Assembly: GCF_010093535.1 (NCBI RefSeq)
Contig: NW_022985213.1
Coordinates: forward strand, 164,705-217,262
Length of the DNA stretch: 52,558 bases
Reading direction: 5' to 3'
Origin: Lindgomyces ingoldianus
Lineage: Eukaryota > Ascomycota > Dothideomycetes > Pleosporales > Lindgomycetaceae
Each line of letters starts with the position of its first letter. Position 1 is the first letter of the stretch. Positions 42,665 through 52,558 of this stretch are shown piece after piece. The translations under genes were made by a program, and so were the position numbers. The notes beneath the pieces are model-generated. The model did not search any database. It was given only the letters and a program-made list of their open reading frames with translations, and was not told the origin of the DNA.

Positions 42665-42827
42665 AAGGGCTAGTGCGGGACTAAGCAACGCACAGTCTAC
42701 CCTCGCAAATTAGGCTTTAGCAGAAGCCCGCGCCTAGCTGCAAGAGCAGCAGGAAGCGTAAGAACTAGCTAGAATAATAGAAATCTGTTATTAATTTAAG
42801 GCAGGTAATATAGACACGCTTAATAAG
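42665..42827 (+). pseudogene. Copia family E gag fragment, first part
   Basis: It matches the minus-strand copia E gag at about 14660-14545 and beyond (AGGGCTAGTG, then CTAGCTGCAAGAGCAGCAGG). It is broken at 42828 by the solo LTR B and resumes at 43434. Its 5' side is cut by the composite gypsy, whose LTR B begins at 42664. Confidence 0.8.
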
Positions 42828-43433
42828 TGTTACGGCCAACGAACAGGCCGTAATGACTCAGCTCGCGATAGCACACAGCCCTAGGCACAACGGATGGAAA
42901 ACGGTTAACCCCGCGATCAGCGGACCATATGACCGAACGGAAGAGGAATGGCGTCACCTTATGGACAAATGCTTGGCAGAATGCACCGTCCAATAGGGAC
43001 CAAGGCATTGCAGGCAGTACGGACACTGCAGGCAGGCGCAGGCAGCGCATGCAACGCCTGCAATACATGCAAACGCATGCAAACCCCATGTATATAAGTC
43101 TTGATCCCGACCATAGTTAGAAGGCCGTGATCAACGTTTAGTTTATTCTTTACAATAGACCGAGAAGCTTAACCCTTTCCGAAGAGGATTAAGCTGCCTT
43201 GTATATCTTGCAACATATATACCTCCAACCCTTGTCTACCCGACCGGTAACGCCCAGCTACCCATACAGCTATAGGGACAAACCACAGCCTGCCTCCCAA
43301 ACTCCGACTATCCCTCACTCTGCTCGACAGACTGTACACCTGATCCAGCTAAGTCCTCACCCCTTCTCTACTAACACCACATAGGCCGTTGTACTTCGGA
43401 AAATACCGTCTTCCCGAAGTAAGGATTGTAACA
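42828..43433 (+). mobile_element. Solo LTR B, unmutated
   Basis: 606 bp, TGTTACGGCCAACGAAC to AAGGATTGTAACA, flanked by a perfect duplication ATAAG (42823-42827 and 43434-43438). No sign of RIP, unlike everything around it, so it is probably among the youngest insertions. It contains TGCA/GCAGGC-rich direct repeats (43010-43085). Open frames of 61-89 codons on both strands inside it are not supported as genes. Confidence 0.93.
43091..43098 (+). promoter_or_regulatory. Putative LTR B TATA box
   Basis: TATATAAG in the middle of the LTR, conserved as TATATAA in the mutated minus-strand copy. Position and sequence fit an LTR promoter; no expression evidence. Confidence 0.45.
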
Positions 43434-43712
43434 ATAAGTTGCTAACTAAAGCATTAAACATTATTATACTAAAACTTACTTAAGACTAAGTAAACCTACT
43501 GCGTCCTAAACTGCTACACTAATATAAAAAGAAGAACAGGGCGGTCTATAACTAGTAGTGTAGGGATAATAAGGACTATTACTAAAAGAGTCTATTAAGC
43601 TTTACTTAGGAATTACAAAAGATCTCTTTTAGCCTATAATATGTTAATAAGACACTATAATTACTATAAAAGACACACTACACTTATTTAAAGCTTGTTA
43701 ACCTATTATAGT
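43434..43712 (+). pseudogene. Copia family E gag fragment, second part
   Basis: Collinear with the minus-strand copia E gag at about 14545-14200 (AAGTTGCTAACTAAAGCATT, then on to CCTATTATAG). Similarity stops abruptly at about 43712, where gypsy D text takes over. Read with RIP stops as Gln it gives a SFTQELQKI-type segment. Confidence 0.8.
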
Positions 43713-43739
43713 TACTAACATAGCAAAATCTTAAAAACA

Positions 43740-44330
43740 AGATGCTTAATACATTAGGTACTTTAGTAGAACAAAAAAAAGTAGCTTATAACACTATAAA
43801 AAACTATAAACAACAACTTAACTAGTCTCTAACTAAACTTCTAGCCTACTTTAGGCTATTATAGACTAAAGTTAATAAGAAAAGCTTAGATAAAATAACA
43901 GTAGACTTTAGTAGCGCACTATCTAACAAGATTAAGCGTAATCTAATATATATTCTATAAAGTAAGTAAGAGACGCTAGCTTAGGTAGAAGAGTAGAGCA
44001 ACATATCCTACTGCCGCCTGTAGAAGGGAAAAGGGCTAAAGTTAAAAAAGAAGGGAACATAGAGGTGTTTTACCTTACCTTTAGCTAATAAAGACCTAAA
44101 AAAGCTTAAAAAGGAATAAAAAAAGCCTTTAAGCTAAAAAAAGGCTAGAAAAAAGCAGAAATTTAATAAAATAAAGGTTACTTGCTAGAATTATAAGCAG
44201 CTAGGTTATATTTCCCTAGATTATCTTATAAAAGATAAAGATAAGAACAAATTTAACAAAAATAAGCAAAAAGAAAAAGAGTAGGGCTAAAAAAACTAAG
44301 CTTTTTCTTTCTAGCCTATATTACTTTAAA
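43740..44330 (+). pseudogene. Gypsy D gag, C-terminal part
   Basis: Text MLNTLGTLVEQKKVAYN, then LTKLLAYFRLL and DKITVDFSSALSNKIKR is the second half of a retrotransposon gag. A decayed knuckle VTC*NYKQLGYISLDY lies at about 44168-44215 (Cys to Tyr at the second and fourth ligand). The N-terminal half is absent, replaced by copia gag. Confidence 0.65.
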
Positions 44331-44439
44331 AAGTAATAAAAAAAAGCTTAAAAACTTTTAAAACTTATTATACCTAAAAAAGTTAACCTTATTATTAGTA
44401 ATAGTAAGCATAGGGTTATTAGAAGACTTTTAAGCTGTA

Positions 44440-47400
44440 GTAGACAAAAAAGCTTAATTAAATATCTTGTCTGCTATAATAGCTAAAGAGCAGGATCTTA
44501 AGATTAAGCCTCTACTAGGTGTCTTTCTAAAGGCATTTAATAGATTAAACTTTACTATCTATAGCTTTATAGTTATAAACATAAAAATTATAGACTTCTA
44601 AGAAAAGGTTTAGACTTATAAAGTGCTATTTATAGTAACAGACCTAAAAGGACCTCTAATATATTTAGGTTTACTTTAGATTAATTAGTTTAATCTAAAG
44701 CTAAACTTTTATATAAGATGTATGTTATTTAGAAGCGTAAAGGACTATAGTATGCTAAAGTACACTAAGGTAGCCTTAGAAGACGCAGCAGAGTTTAAGC
44801 AAACTATATAGAGTTCTAATACAGATGTCTATGTCTGTAGTGTGCTGTATAATAACACTAAAGATTCTTTAAAACCTGTAGAGCTTAAGTTAAGACTAAA
44901 GTACAAAGAATATGCAGATATAGTTAAGTCTAATAAGATGTTAGAAGTACTACTGCATAGCCTACAGGATCTAGCTATTAAGCTAAAGGAAGAGATAAAG
45001 CCTTCTTACTAACTACTATATAACTTATTAGAGTATAAGTTATAGAATTTTTATAAATATATTAATAATTATGTATAAAGAGAGTAAATTTAGAGGTCTA
45101 AGTTTTTTATAAAAGCTTTAATCTTATTTGTAAAAAATATATATAAAGGGTTAAAGCTTTATGTAGATTATAAAGGCTTAAACTAGATTATAATAAAAAA
45201 TTATTACCTACTACTACTTATATTAGAATCTTTTAAAAGACTTAGAAAGGTAAAGTAGTATATAAAGCTAGATATCTATAATGTGTACTATATATTACAT
45301 ATTTATAAAGAAGATAAGTAGAAGACAGCATTCTAGACTTAATATAGTTATTTTAAGTACTAACTTATGCCTTTTAGTCTTACTAATGCTCTTGTAGCTT
45401 TCTAGGCTTATATTAACTAGGCCTTAGTAGGGTTAGTTAATGTAACGTGTATTATGTACTTTAATAATATTCTAGTCTATTCTAACATAGAAAAGGAACA
45501 AGTTGTTTATGTTAAAAAAGTGCTGTAAAGATTATATAAAGTAAAGCTTTTTTTAAAACTTAGTAAGTATAAATTTTACATGTAAAAGACTAAGTACCTA
45601 GAGTATATAGTTTACCTAGAAGGAGTTAAAGTTAACCCTTTAAAGATTAAAATAATTTAAAAGTAGCTAATGCTAAAGACTATTTAGGATATTTATGTTT
45701 TTATAGAGTTTATAAACTACTATAAGCAGTTTATTACTAACTTCTCTCTAATTACTCTACCTCTTACTAAGCTAACCTAGAAAAGCCTAGACGCAGTAAA
45801 GAGTAGTTAAGAGTAAAAGTAAAAAGAAAGTTAGAAGCTTAATATTAGTTCTAAAGGTAAAGCAGCCTTTTAAAAGCTCTAAAACTTATTTCTTAAAGTT
45901 TCTATATTAGCTTATTTTAATGCTAATAAGAAAACTAAGGTAAAAGTTAACACCTTAGAGGGTGTAATTTATAGCATTTTAAGCTAATTAGTTTTAGATA
46001 AGACTAAAAGAGCTTAATAAAGGCTAATTAGCTTTTTCTTAAAAAAAATAAGTAAAGCTAAGTATAATTATAATACTTATAATAAAGAGTTACTTACTAT
46101 TAATAAAAGTTTAGCACATTAGCAACATTACTTCTAGGGTTTACTATTTAAACTTTTTACAGACTATAATAATCTTTACTAGTTTATAGAAACTAAAACT
46201 TTAAACTACCAGCAGGTCTAAGCTTATAAAAAAATAATAGAATATAATTTTATTATTATACACTGTCTAGGGAAGCTAAGCCTAGCAAATAGACTCTTAA
46301 AAAGACTTAACTATATTAAAAAGTTATAACAGCCTTTCTAAAAGAGGAATGCAGCATATGTAATAGATATGCGTAACCTCTTAAATTAATAAGATTATAA
46401 AAAGAAATTAATAGTTATAGCTATTACACATTCTTAAAATTCTTTAAGCTTAGCTATAGACTACTTTAAAAAAAGATAAGAGCTAAAACAGCTAGATTCT
46501 AAAAGAGCTATAGGTAAAAAACTAACAAAGAATAATAATAAGAACCTTATGTTAGGTATTAGAGAAGACTATAATAAAACAGACTTATTAGACACTAAAA
46601 GTAAAATAAAAAATAAAAAGAACTTTAATAAAAACACTTATCTTTAGAATAAGCTAGAATAACATGCTATAGCTAATATAGAAAGAAAGACCCTGATAAT
46701 AGACTAAAAAAAGGTAGAAGTGTTTTAGAAGTACTATAACAGCCTATTAGTAAGCTACTTTAGTGTAAAAAAGACACTTAAAAAGATTATACATTAATAT
46801 AATTAAAAAGGGCTTAGAAAGAATATAAAGGCGTACTATAATAACTGCCTAAGGTGTAGACAATTAGTAGCTCTATAACACTGCTTATATAAGCTCCTTT
46901 ACCCTTTACTACTGCCTAATAGGCCTTAGTAAGATGTTATAATAGATTTTATAATGTAGCTGCCCTCTTATAAATACTTAGGGTTAGTATATAATGCAAT
47001 CCTTATAATAGTAGACTGTTTTACTAAGATAGCCTACTATGTGCTAGCTAGTGCTAATTAGAAGGCTTTAAACTTAGTAAAAGTTTAGTTAAAAAAGGTT
47101 ATTTACTTTTATAAAGTTTTAAAAAACATTATCTCTAATTAAGGGCTAATAATAAACTTAAAGTACTAGAATAGTTTTTATTACTATTTTAGCATGTAAA
47201 AAATTCTCTTGTTAGCCTACTATCCTAAGACTAATAGGCAGACTAAAAGATAAAACTAAACTCTAGAATAGTACCTTAAATGTTACTATTACCTAGAACA
47301 AGATAATTAAGTAGTGTAGTTACTAATAGTAAAGTTTATGTATAATAATACTGTATATATAACTGTAAGAGTTACTTCTTTCTAAGCATACTACAGAGCG

Positions 47401-48050
47401 AACCTAAAAGGGCTAGATTAGCCTAGAGAACCTTTAGGTTAGAGGGAATTGCACATAGTAAACAAAGTTGCTGCTAAAGCACTTACTCTATAGTTAAAAT
47501 GCTGCTAGAAAATTATTACTATAAATATGTATTAAAAGAAGTATGTAGACAAACAACAAAAGCATATATAGCTGTAAGTAAAAGATAAGGTATTAGTCTC
47601 TAATAAACACATAAAATTAATAAGGCAAAAAAAAAAGTTAGACTAGAAGTTTTTAAAACTAGAAAAGGTTATAAGCTAGATTAGTATAGAGGCGTATAAA
47701 GTAGACCTACCTAATCTAGAAGAAGTTTATTTAGTGTTCTATGTCTTACTTTTAGAGCTATATACTTAGAAAGGGTGTCTTAAGTTATAATTAGAACTAA
47801 TTATAAACACTCTACACACTATAAAAGATAATGTGTACTATGTAAAAAAAATACTTAACTAAAGATAAAATTTAGTTAAAGTATAAAAATATTTTATAAA
47901 ATAAGAAAGTTATTTATTTAAAAAGAACTTATAAAAACTTAGACCTAATATTAGCTTAAACGCATTAAAAGTGTTCTAAAAAAGTAAAAAAAATACATAG
48001 TAAAAGATTAAATTATGCTAGTTTAGGTTAAACTTCTTAAAAAAAAAAGT
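44440..48050 (+). pseudogene. Gypsy D pol: RT, RNase H, integrase, chromodomain trace
   Basis: Read through stops. RT has GLKLYVDYKGLN*IIIKN (about 45150-45200), FKYQLMPFSLTNALVAF (about 45350-45405) and the catalytic box MYFNNILVY at 45454-45480 (both Asp to Asn). RNase H lies at about 45890-46310 (KVKVNTLEG, YNKELLTINKSLAH). The integrase HHCC part at 46721-46870 has both His turned to Tyr (KYYNSLLVSYFSVKKTLKK) and the Cys pair kept (NCLRCRQ). Core: IIDFIMQLP (about 46940) keeps the first Asp; ISN*GLIINL (about 47128) has lost the second; TNR*TKR (about 47230) has Glu turned to Lys. A chromodomain trace (VYYVKKILN) is near 47830. Confidence 0.85.
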
Positions 48051-48100
48051 AACTTAATAGATTAAGTATAGCTACTTTTACTTTATTTTTTTTTACTTAA

Positions 48101-50092
48101 AGTTTTTTTAATAAGAGGTGTTTAATAGCGCTATAAGAATAAAAAAATAATATAGCTTATTTAGACCTAAGATTTCTTACTTAGACTAAATAAGGCTATT
48201 GTAGCATAGAATAGCTTGCTAGAGTTAAAAAGAGAGTTATTTTAACCTAAAGAAATCTATTTTGTAAAAGAAATAAATATTTTAGCCTAGAATAACTTAT
48301 ACTAGTAAAAAAAAAGTAAAGTTTAAGTTTAATAAAATATTCTAAAATTTTTAAGATAAAAGAGCTATAAAGTAAGTAAGCTAAAAGTAAATTAATCTAT
48401 TACTACTAAAATAGTTACACTTTAAGTCTAAAGGACATAATATAAAAGTATTTAACTTTATTAAAATAAAAATAAAAAAGCTTAAGCTAAAAAACTTAAA
48501 GCTACACTATACTATGCATTCTTAACTATTTTTACTATAGAATGCGCTAGATCACACTAGATTGTGCTATTAGAGCCCTAGATTAGACATTAAGATCCTT
48601 TATAGATAAATTTATAATAGTAAAATAACTATTAAGATATTTTTTATTTCACTTTATTAGCTACTTTTTTTTAGCTAAAGTTTAATCTTAACTAGCTTTA
48701 TTTTTAATATTATTAGCTTTATTATGCTTTTTAAAGATATAGTAGATTACATTAGTAGCTTTAGTAGCATTAATATAATAATATTACTTAGCTTTAGTAA
48801 CATAGACACCTTTAACACTATATTTCTTTTATTATGCTAGTTAGCACTAGAATAGTTAAAAATAGTGCACACCTACTTTTTTAAATAAAGTTATTATAGC
48901 TTTATTTTTATTAGAGTCCTTTTTAAGCGCCTTACACTTTTTTTCTTTTTTTTTAGTAATATTAGCTTTAGAGTAGGCGCGCTTTTTAAAAACAACTCTA
49001 GTCTTAGTAATTTTACCTATAACACTACTATACGCGTATAAATAGTTGTTGTATAAGATTTTATTTTTACTATAAACTATTAAGAGCTAGAATAGAGCTA
49101 ATTAAGCTAGATTATGCTGCAACAGAAAGACTTACACTTAAAAGTACTAAATAATAGTGTTTACTTATAATATAACTATTATGTTAGCCTACACTAACTA
49201 AGTAAAGTTAAGTAAATTAATAAAAGCTAAAACATTAAGCATAGCATTCTTAAAAGCTTATTATTTATGTTTAAAGATAATAAAGAGATATCTAGAGTTA
49301 GCCTAGACAGACTGCGCATAAATATGCTAAAAGAAGCTAGAATACGCACTTTAAAGCACTTTTTACTAGATTTAAAGTAATAGGTATACTTAGTGTACTT
49401 AATCTTTTTTTTATGCTATAACATAACTTGTTATTTATAAGCATATAACAGCTACTACTTTTATTTATAATACCTTTATAAAATATTTTATTAACATATT
49501 AAATATAAAAGTTATTAAAGCATAAGTTTATATTAGTAAAAGCTAATTAATTTTTTTTAAAAAAAACTATAGCTAAATTATAATAAAGTAAGCTATAAAA
49601 GTTTATTTTAAAGTTATTAAGTAAAGTTAAGTATAAAAGAAGAAGCTAAGAGCAGATTCAGCAATAAGTAGGCGTAAGTAAAGTAGAATAAGACTATTAA
49701 AGCTTATTAGCACCCCTTTATACTAGATTATGCTAAAGTAGCTTAGAATATACTTACTTTAAAAAGTTTAGAATCTTCTAAATTTTAAGCTATAAAGAGG
49801 GTAAAAGTATAAAGAAAATAGATTTCTAGAATAGTTAGACCCTATATATACTGTCCTAACTGCTACTCTATTAGTGTAAGATATACTGCTATTTTACTTT
49901 TACTTTTACTTTATACTTTTACTTTACCTTTACTTAATAACTCTAGGTTATTTTTAAATAAACTTATATAAAATTAACTAAAATAAGTAGAAGTAAGTTT
50001 TTAAAGTATTATGTAATACTTTTTTATGCTACTTAAGCCTATTATTATCTATTCTATCCTCTAAGTTGTAGGACTACTATAAGGGGGGATAA
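48101..50092 (+). other. AT-rich relic, no recognised gene; PPT at its end
   Basis: About 2 kb between gypsy D and LTR E. I see no known motif on either strand and no terminal repeat that would close gypsy D. A pyrimidine-rich stretch of CTTTTA units is at about 49890-49935. The last bases, AAGGGGGGATAA (50081-50092), form a purine tract right at the LTR, so at least the final part is the 3' end of the copia E copy. The rest may be gypsy D 3' sequence or a further relic. Confidence 0.4.
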
Positions 50093-50295
50093 TGTAAGGC
50101 TAGATGTCCTAGAACAGGCTAGTATAGCCTTACCTAACCTGTTTAGAGGTTGTATGACCTGTGCTTTGTATATAAGCATAAATACTAACAAGTAAGGCTT
50201 AGCAGCAATTTGTCTCTCTTACAATACACTTCTGTCTTTCTCTCTAAAAGCTTGCTCTTAGTGCTATTTGTGCTACCTACCATCCTATCTTTACA
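50093..50295 (+). mobile_element. LTR of copia family E (3' LTR)
   Basis: 203 bp, TGTAAGGCTAGATGTCC to CTATCTTTACA, matching the minus-strand LTR at 14929-15129. It is preceded by a PPT, so it is a 3' LTR and not a solo LTR; the left GATAA and right CTAGA flanks do not match, as expected. TATATAAG at 50169-50176 may be its TATA box. Confidence 0.85.
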
Positions 50296-51480
50296 CTAGA
50301 TATAAGTAATTATGCATAAGCAAGACTATGTATTTATGTTACATAATGCTTATGTGTAAACCTTTATGTGTAAACATTTAGATATCCTTTTTTTATATAA
50401 AGGAAAGAAAAAAGCAATAGAACTAGAAACATGTTGCCTTTACTCTACCTACCCTGTACGCTGTGCACACTGTACACTACTCTTACTCTTGCTACTTCAG
50501 TGCTCATACTATAAGCAGCTAGCTAAAAGGGCCTATTTAACAATATAAGTACTTTAAAACTAACCTAGTTTTAGACAGCTACTAGATACTATTACACGTT
50601 GTACTTTATAACACTAGTTGTTATAACCTTATTATTAGTTATAAGCTGCTAGAGAAAGTAGATGTATAAATTCACTATAACAACTATATACTAAAATAGC
50701 CTAAAAATAATAGGCTAATTAATTATAAACATAACATTAACATCTTTATACATAGCTTATCTCTAGAGATAGACTTAAGTTACTAAGAAGATACTAAGCA
50801 ACATTATAAACTTATAAGTGTTGCTATGCTTTAACTAGTAAGTAAATAAAAAGCAACTAAGCATTTTATATATTAAAAAAACTTTAAAAAGATATGTAAC
50901 TAGCTTAGCACTTTAAAGCGAAGTTTATAACTTTATTATATAAATCGCTACAACTTAACTATGTTACATAATACACTTATTAATGCTAGCTAATATATTA
51001 ACATAATAGGGTCTCTTACTTTTCTGTTAAATGCTGAATAAAAAAAAGTTATTATTAGTTATATAAGTATATACAAAGTGAAAAAGCTTATTAAAAATTA
51101 TTAAAAAAAAATAAACTAGCTTAACTTAAAAAGAAAGCTCTACTAGTTAATTTAACAAAAGCTTTTAGCACTATTATATGTAAAAGCTACCTTAGCTTAC
51201 TTTTTTAAAAATAACGTTAATAAGCTTCTACTTTACTATAAAAAGGTTAACTATTACATCTAGCTTATAGCAAAGAACACACTGTTAAGCAGCTTACTAT
51301 ATAGTATATTATTAAAGCAACTTAAGCTAGTTAAGACCTACTTTAATAATTACTTATTACATAGTTATATTACACATAGTAGCGCTAGCTATGCGTCTCT
51401 AGTGCTGTTTACTAAGAAGCTATAAAAAAGTAGTAGTTCTATGTTAACTACTAAAATCTTAATATAATTATAAAAAAAGA
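50296..51480. other. AT-rich relic with a Cys-rich short frame
   Basis: No element assigned. A 60-codon frame (50366-50548, plus) ends with a Cys-rich segment (ETCCLYSTYPVRCAHC, then CSYYKQLAKRAY) that recalls the small zinc motif seen in transposon ORFs. It is too short and too mutated to name. The rest, to 51480, gives plus-strand text with RIP stops but no motif I recognise. Confidence 0.3.
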
Positions 51481-51482
51481 TA

Positions 51483-52558
51483 ACGTACTTCACAGGCAAG
51501 TTGCTTACACACCTAAGTTGCTTACTTTTGCTAAGACCCTACTAAACTACCTTTCCTACACTAATGCATTCCCCACAACACTACTTAGACATGCTAAAAG
51601 AATGTTAGATACAGCTTACACTCTAAGCTTTTAAACAAGACATAAAACTTTTAAAAAAATGTGCTATAGCTATGTGCAAAGTTTTATAAAAAAATAATAA
51701 ATAACTACAGCACTAGATAACCTTTATAAGCTAATTCTACAGCTAAATTATAAAGGCTAGGCAATAAAAAGGAGCAGGTAATTATTAAGACTATACTTAA
51801 GCTATATGCGTAAGGAATTTCCTCTTAGATAGCATTTATAGCTAATATAGCTAATTCTTTGCGCGCTAAGCGTAATCTAGGCTATGTTTACATAAACTAG
51901 CCTAGTATGTTTATAAAGTGTTATTTAAAGCTTAAAGTAAAGTTTTAAGCGCAAGTATAGTTAAGAGATATTTAGCTAATTATAAACCCTGTCTTGCTAA
52001 AGTTGTATGTGTTATTATCCTAGATGCTATACTTAGCTTTAATATTCTCTACAAGGCTAAACCTGCTCTAAATTACCCTAGGACTCTTATAGAGGGCTCT
52101 CTTATAGTTGTACTTACGCTTAAATGTTACTTTAAGCTCTAAATAACACTTTACAAACATACTAGGCTAGTTTATGCAAACATAGCCTAGATTACGCTTA
52201 GCGCGCAAAGAATTAGCTATATTAGCTATAAATGCTATCTAAGAGGAAATTCCTTGCGCAGATAGCTTAAGTATAGTCTTAATAATTACCTGCTCTTTTT
52301 TATTACCTAGCCTTTATAATTTAGCTGTAGAATTAGCTTATAAAAGTTATCTAGTGCTGTAGTTATTTATTATCTTTTATAAAACTCTACACATAGCTAT
52401 AGCACATTTCTTTAAGAGTTTTATGTCTTGTTTAAAAGCTTAGAGTGTAAGCTGTATCTAACATTCTTTTAGCGCGTCTAAGTAGTGTTGTGGGGAATGC
52501 ATTAGTGTAGGAAGGGTGGTTTAGTAGGGTCTTAGCAAAAGTAAGCGACTCAGGTGTG
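51483..52558. mobile_element. Pogo-derived foldback element, right end cut by window
   Basis: It begins ACGTACTTCACAGGCAAG after TA (51481-51482), a pogo element 1-type TIR with paired CAAGTTGCTTAC/TAAGTTGCTTAC 17 bp apart (51497, 51514). The sequence from the window end reads back as its reverse complement for about 465-490 bp (arms about 51483-51970 and 52095-52558). The roughly 120-bp centre continues into the right arm as pogo transposase sequence. It is thus a one-ended copy with its end duplicated in inverted orientation. The arms differ by mostly C/T and G/A changes. No functional transposase. Confidence 0.85.

Larger units (their letters stand above)
43713..48100 (+). mobile_element. 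Gypsy family D, chromodomain-type, truncated
   Basis: gag to integrase of a Ty3/gypsy lineage distinct from A, B and C, on the plus strand. No LTR is recognised at either end; it lies inside a copia E copy whose 3' LTR appears at 50093. Extremely RIP-mutated, almost no open frame above 60 codons. Both boundaries are approximate. Confidence 0.75.

Noticed and set aside
42820..43384. Open frames on both strands in GC-rich DNA
   Set aside because: They lie within the solo LTR B with perfect duplication; high GC explains the open frames.
1..52558. A host metabolic, defence or virulence gene
   Set aside because: Every protein segment I could recognise belongs to a transposable element; no intact frame with host-type function was found.

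Overview
The window reads as a transposon graveyard from a filamentous ascomycete fungus (Pezizomycotina). No host gene is supported. The evidence is the repertoire (Ty1/copia, chromodomain Ty3/gypsy, pogo/Fot1-type DNA transposons, a Helitron) together with a pervasive C-to-T / G-to-A signature. Reading frames are open except for TAA/TAG codons that were CAA, CAG or TGG, CpA/TpG is visibly depleted, and catalytic Asp codons are changed to Asn. This is the classic mark of repeat-induced point mutation (RIP). I name no species.

Layout. 1-12150: an end fragment of a pogo-like element holds a short non-autonomous Helitron (118-613). An LTR of copia family F (670-10000) is split by a 7.3 kb Helitron (805-8069) and by a non-LTR-like insertion (8151-9865), which itself holds a solo family F LTR (8345-8716). 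A complete Fot1-like element with TA target duplication follows (10035-12149). 12541-15129: 5' part of a copia element (family E, minus strand) whose pol segment is almost free of RIP. 15130-26124: gypsy family A (plus strand), split by a pogo element (17280-23945) that is split by a short gypsy family C element (17699-22500). 26222-28086: a second pogo element. 28610-29019: truncated Fot1-like and LTR A pieces. 29020-42664: a minus-strand gypsy with LTR A at its 3' end and LTR B at its 5' end, split in its RT domain by a complete copia F element (33265-38919). 42665-50295: pieces of copia E (plus), split by a solo LTR B (42828-43433) and by a fifth gypsy lineage (D, about 43713-48100). 51483-end: a pogo derivative folded into a long inverted repeat, cut by the window edge.

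Nesting can be ordered because several joints have exact target duplications or restored target sequences: A|T for both Helitrons, TA for the pogo and Fot1-like elements, and ATCAT, ATAAG and GCTAC/GCCAC for three LTR insertions. Nothing here is predicted to be active: transposases, integrases, RTs and the helicase all carry stops and mostly mutated catalytic residues. The items most worth checking are: the Helitron with an unrecognised opposite-strand cargo gene; a gypsy that seems to be a recombinant of two families with a joint just after the RT YxDD motif; a constant 17-bp spacing of paired repeats in the TIRs of three pogo/Fot families; a RIP-spared block of copia pol; and a 10-bp minisatellite inside LTR F.

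All de-mutation readings were done by eye; no database search or alignment was run. Boundaries set by terminal repeats are near-exact, those set by protein similarity are good to tens of bases, and those marked approximate are looser.
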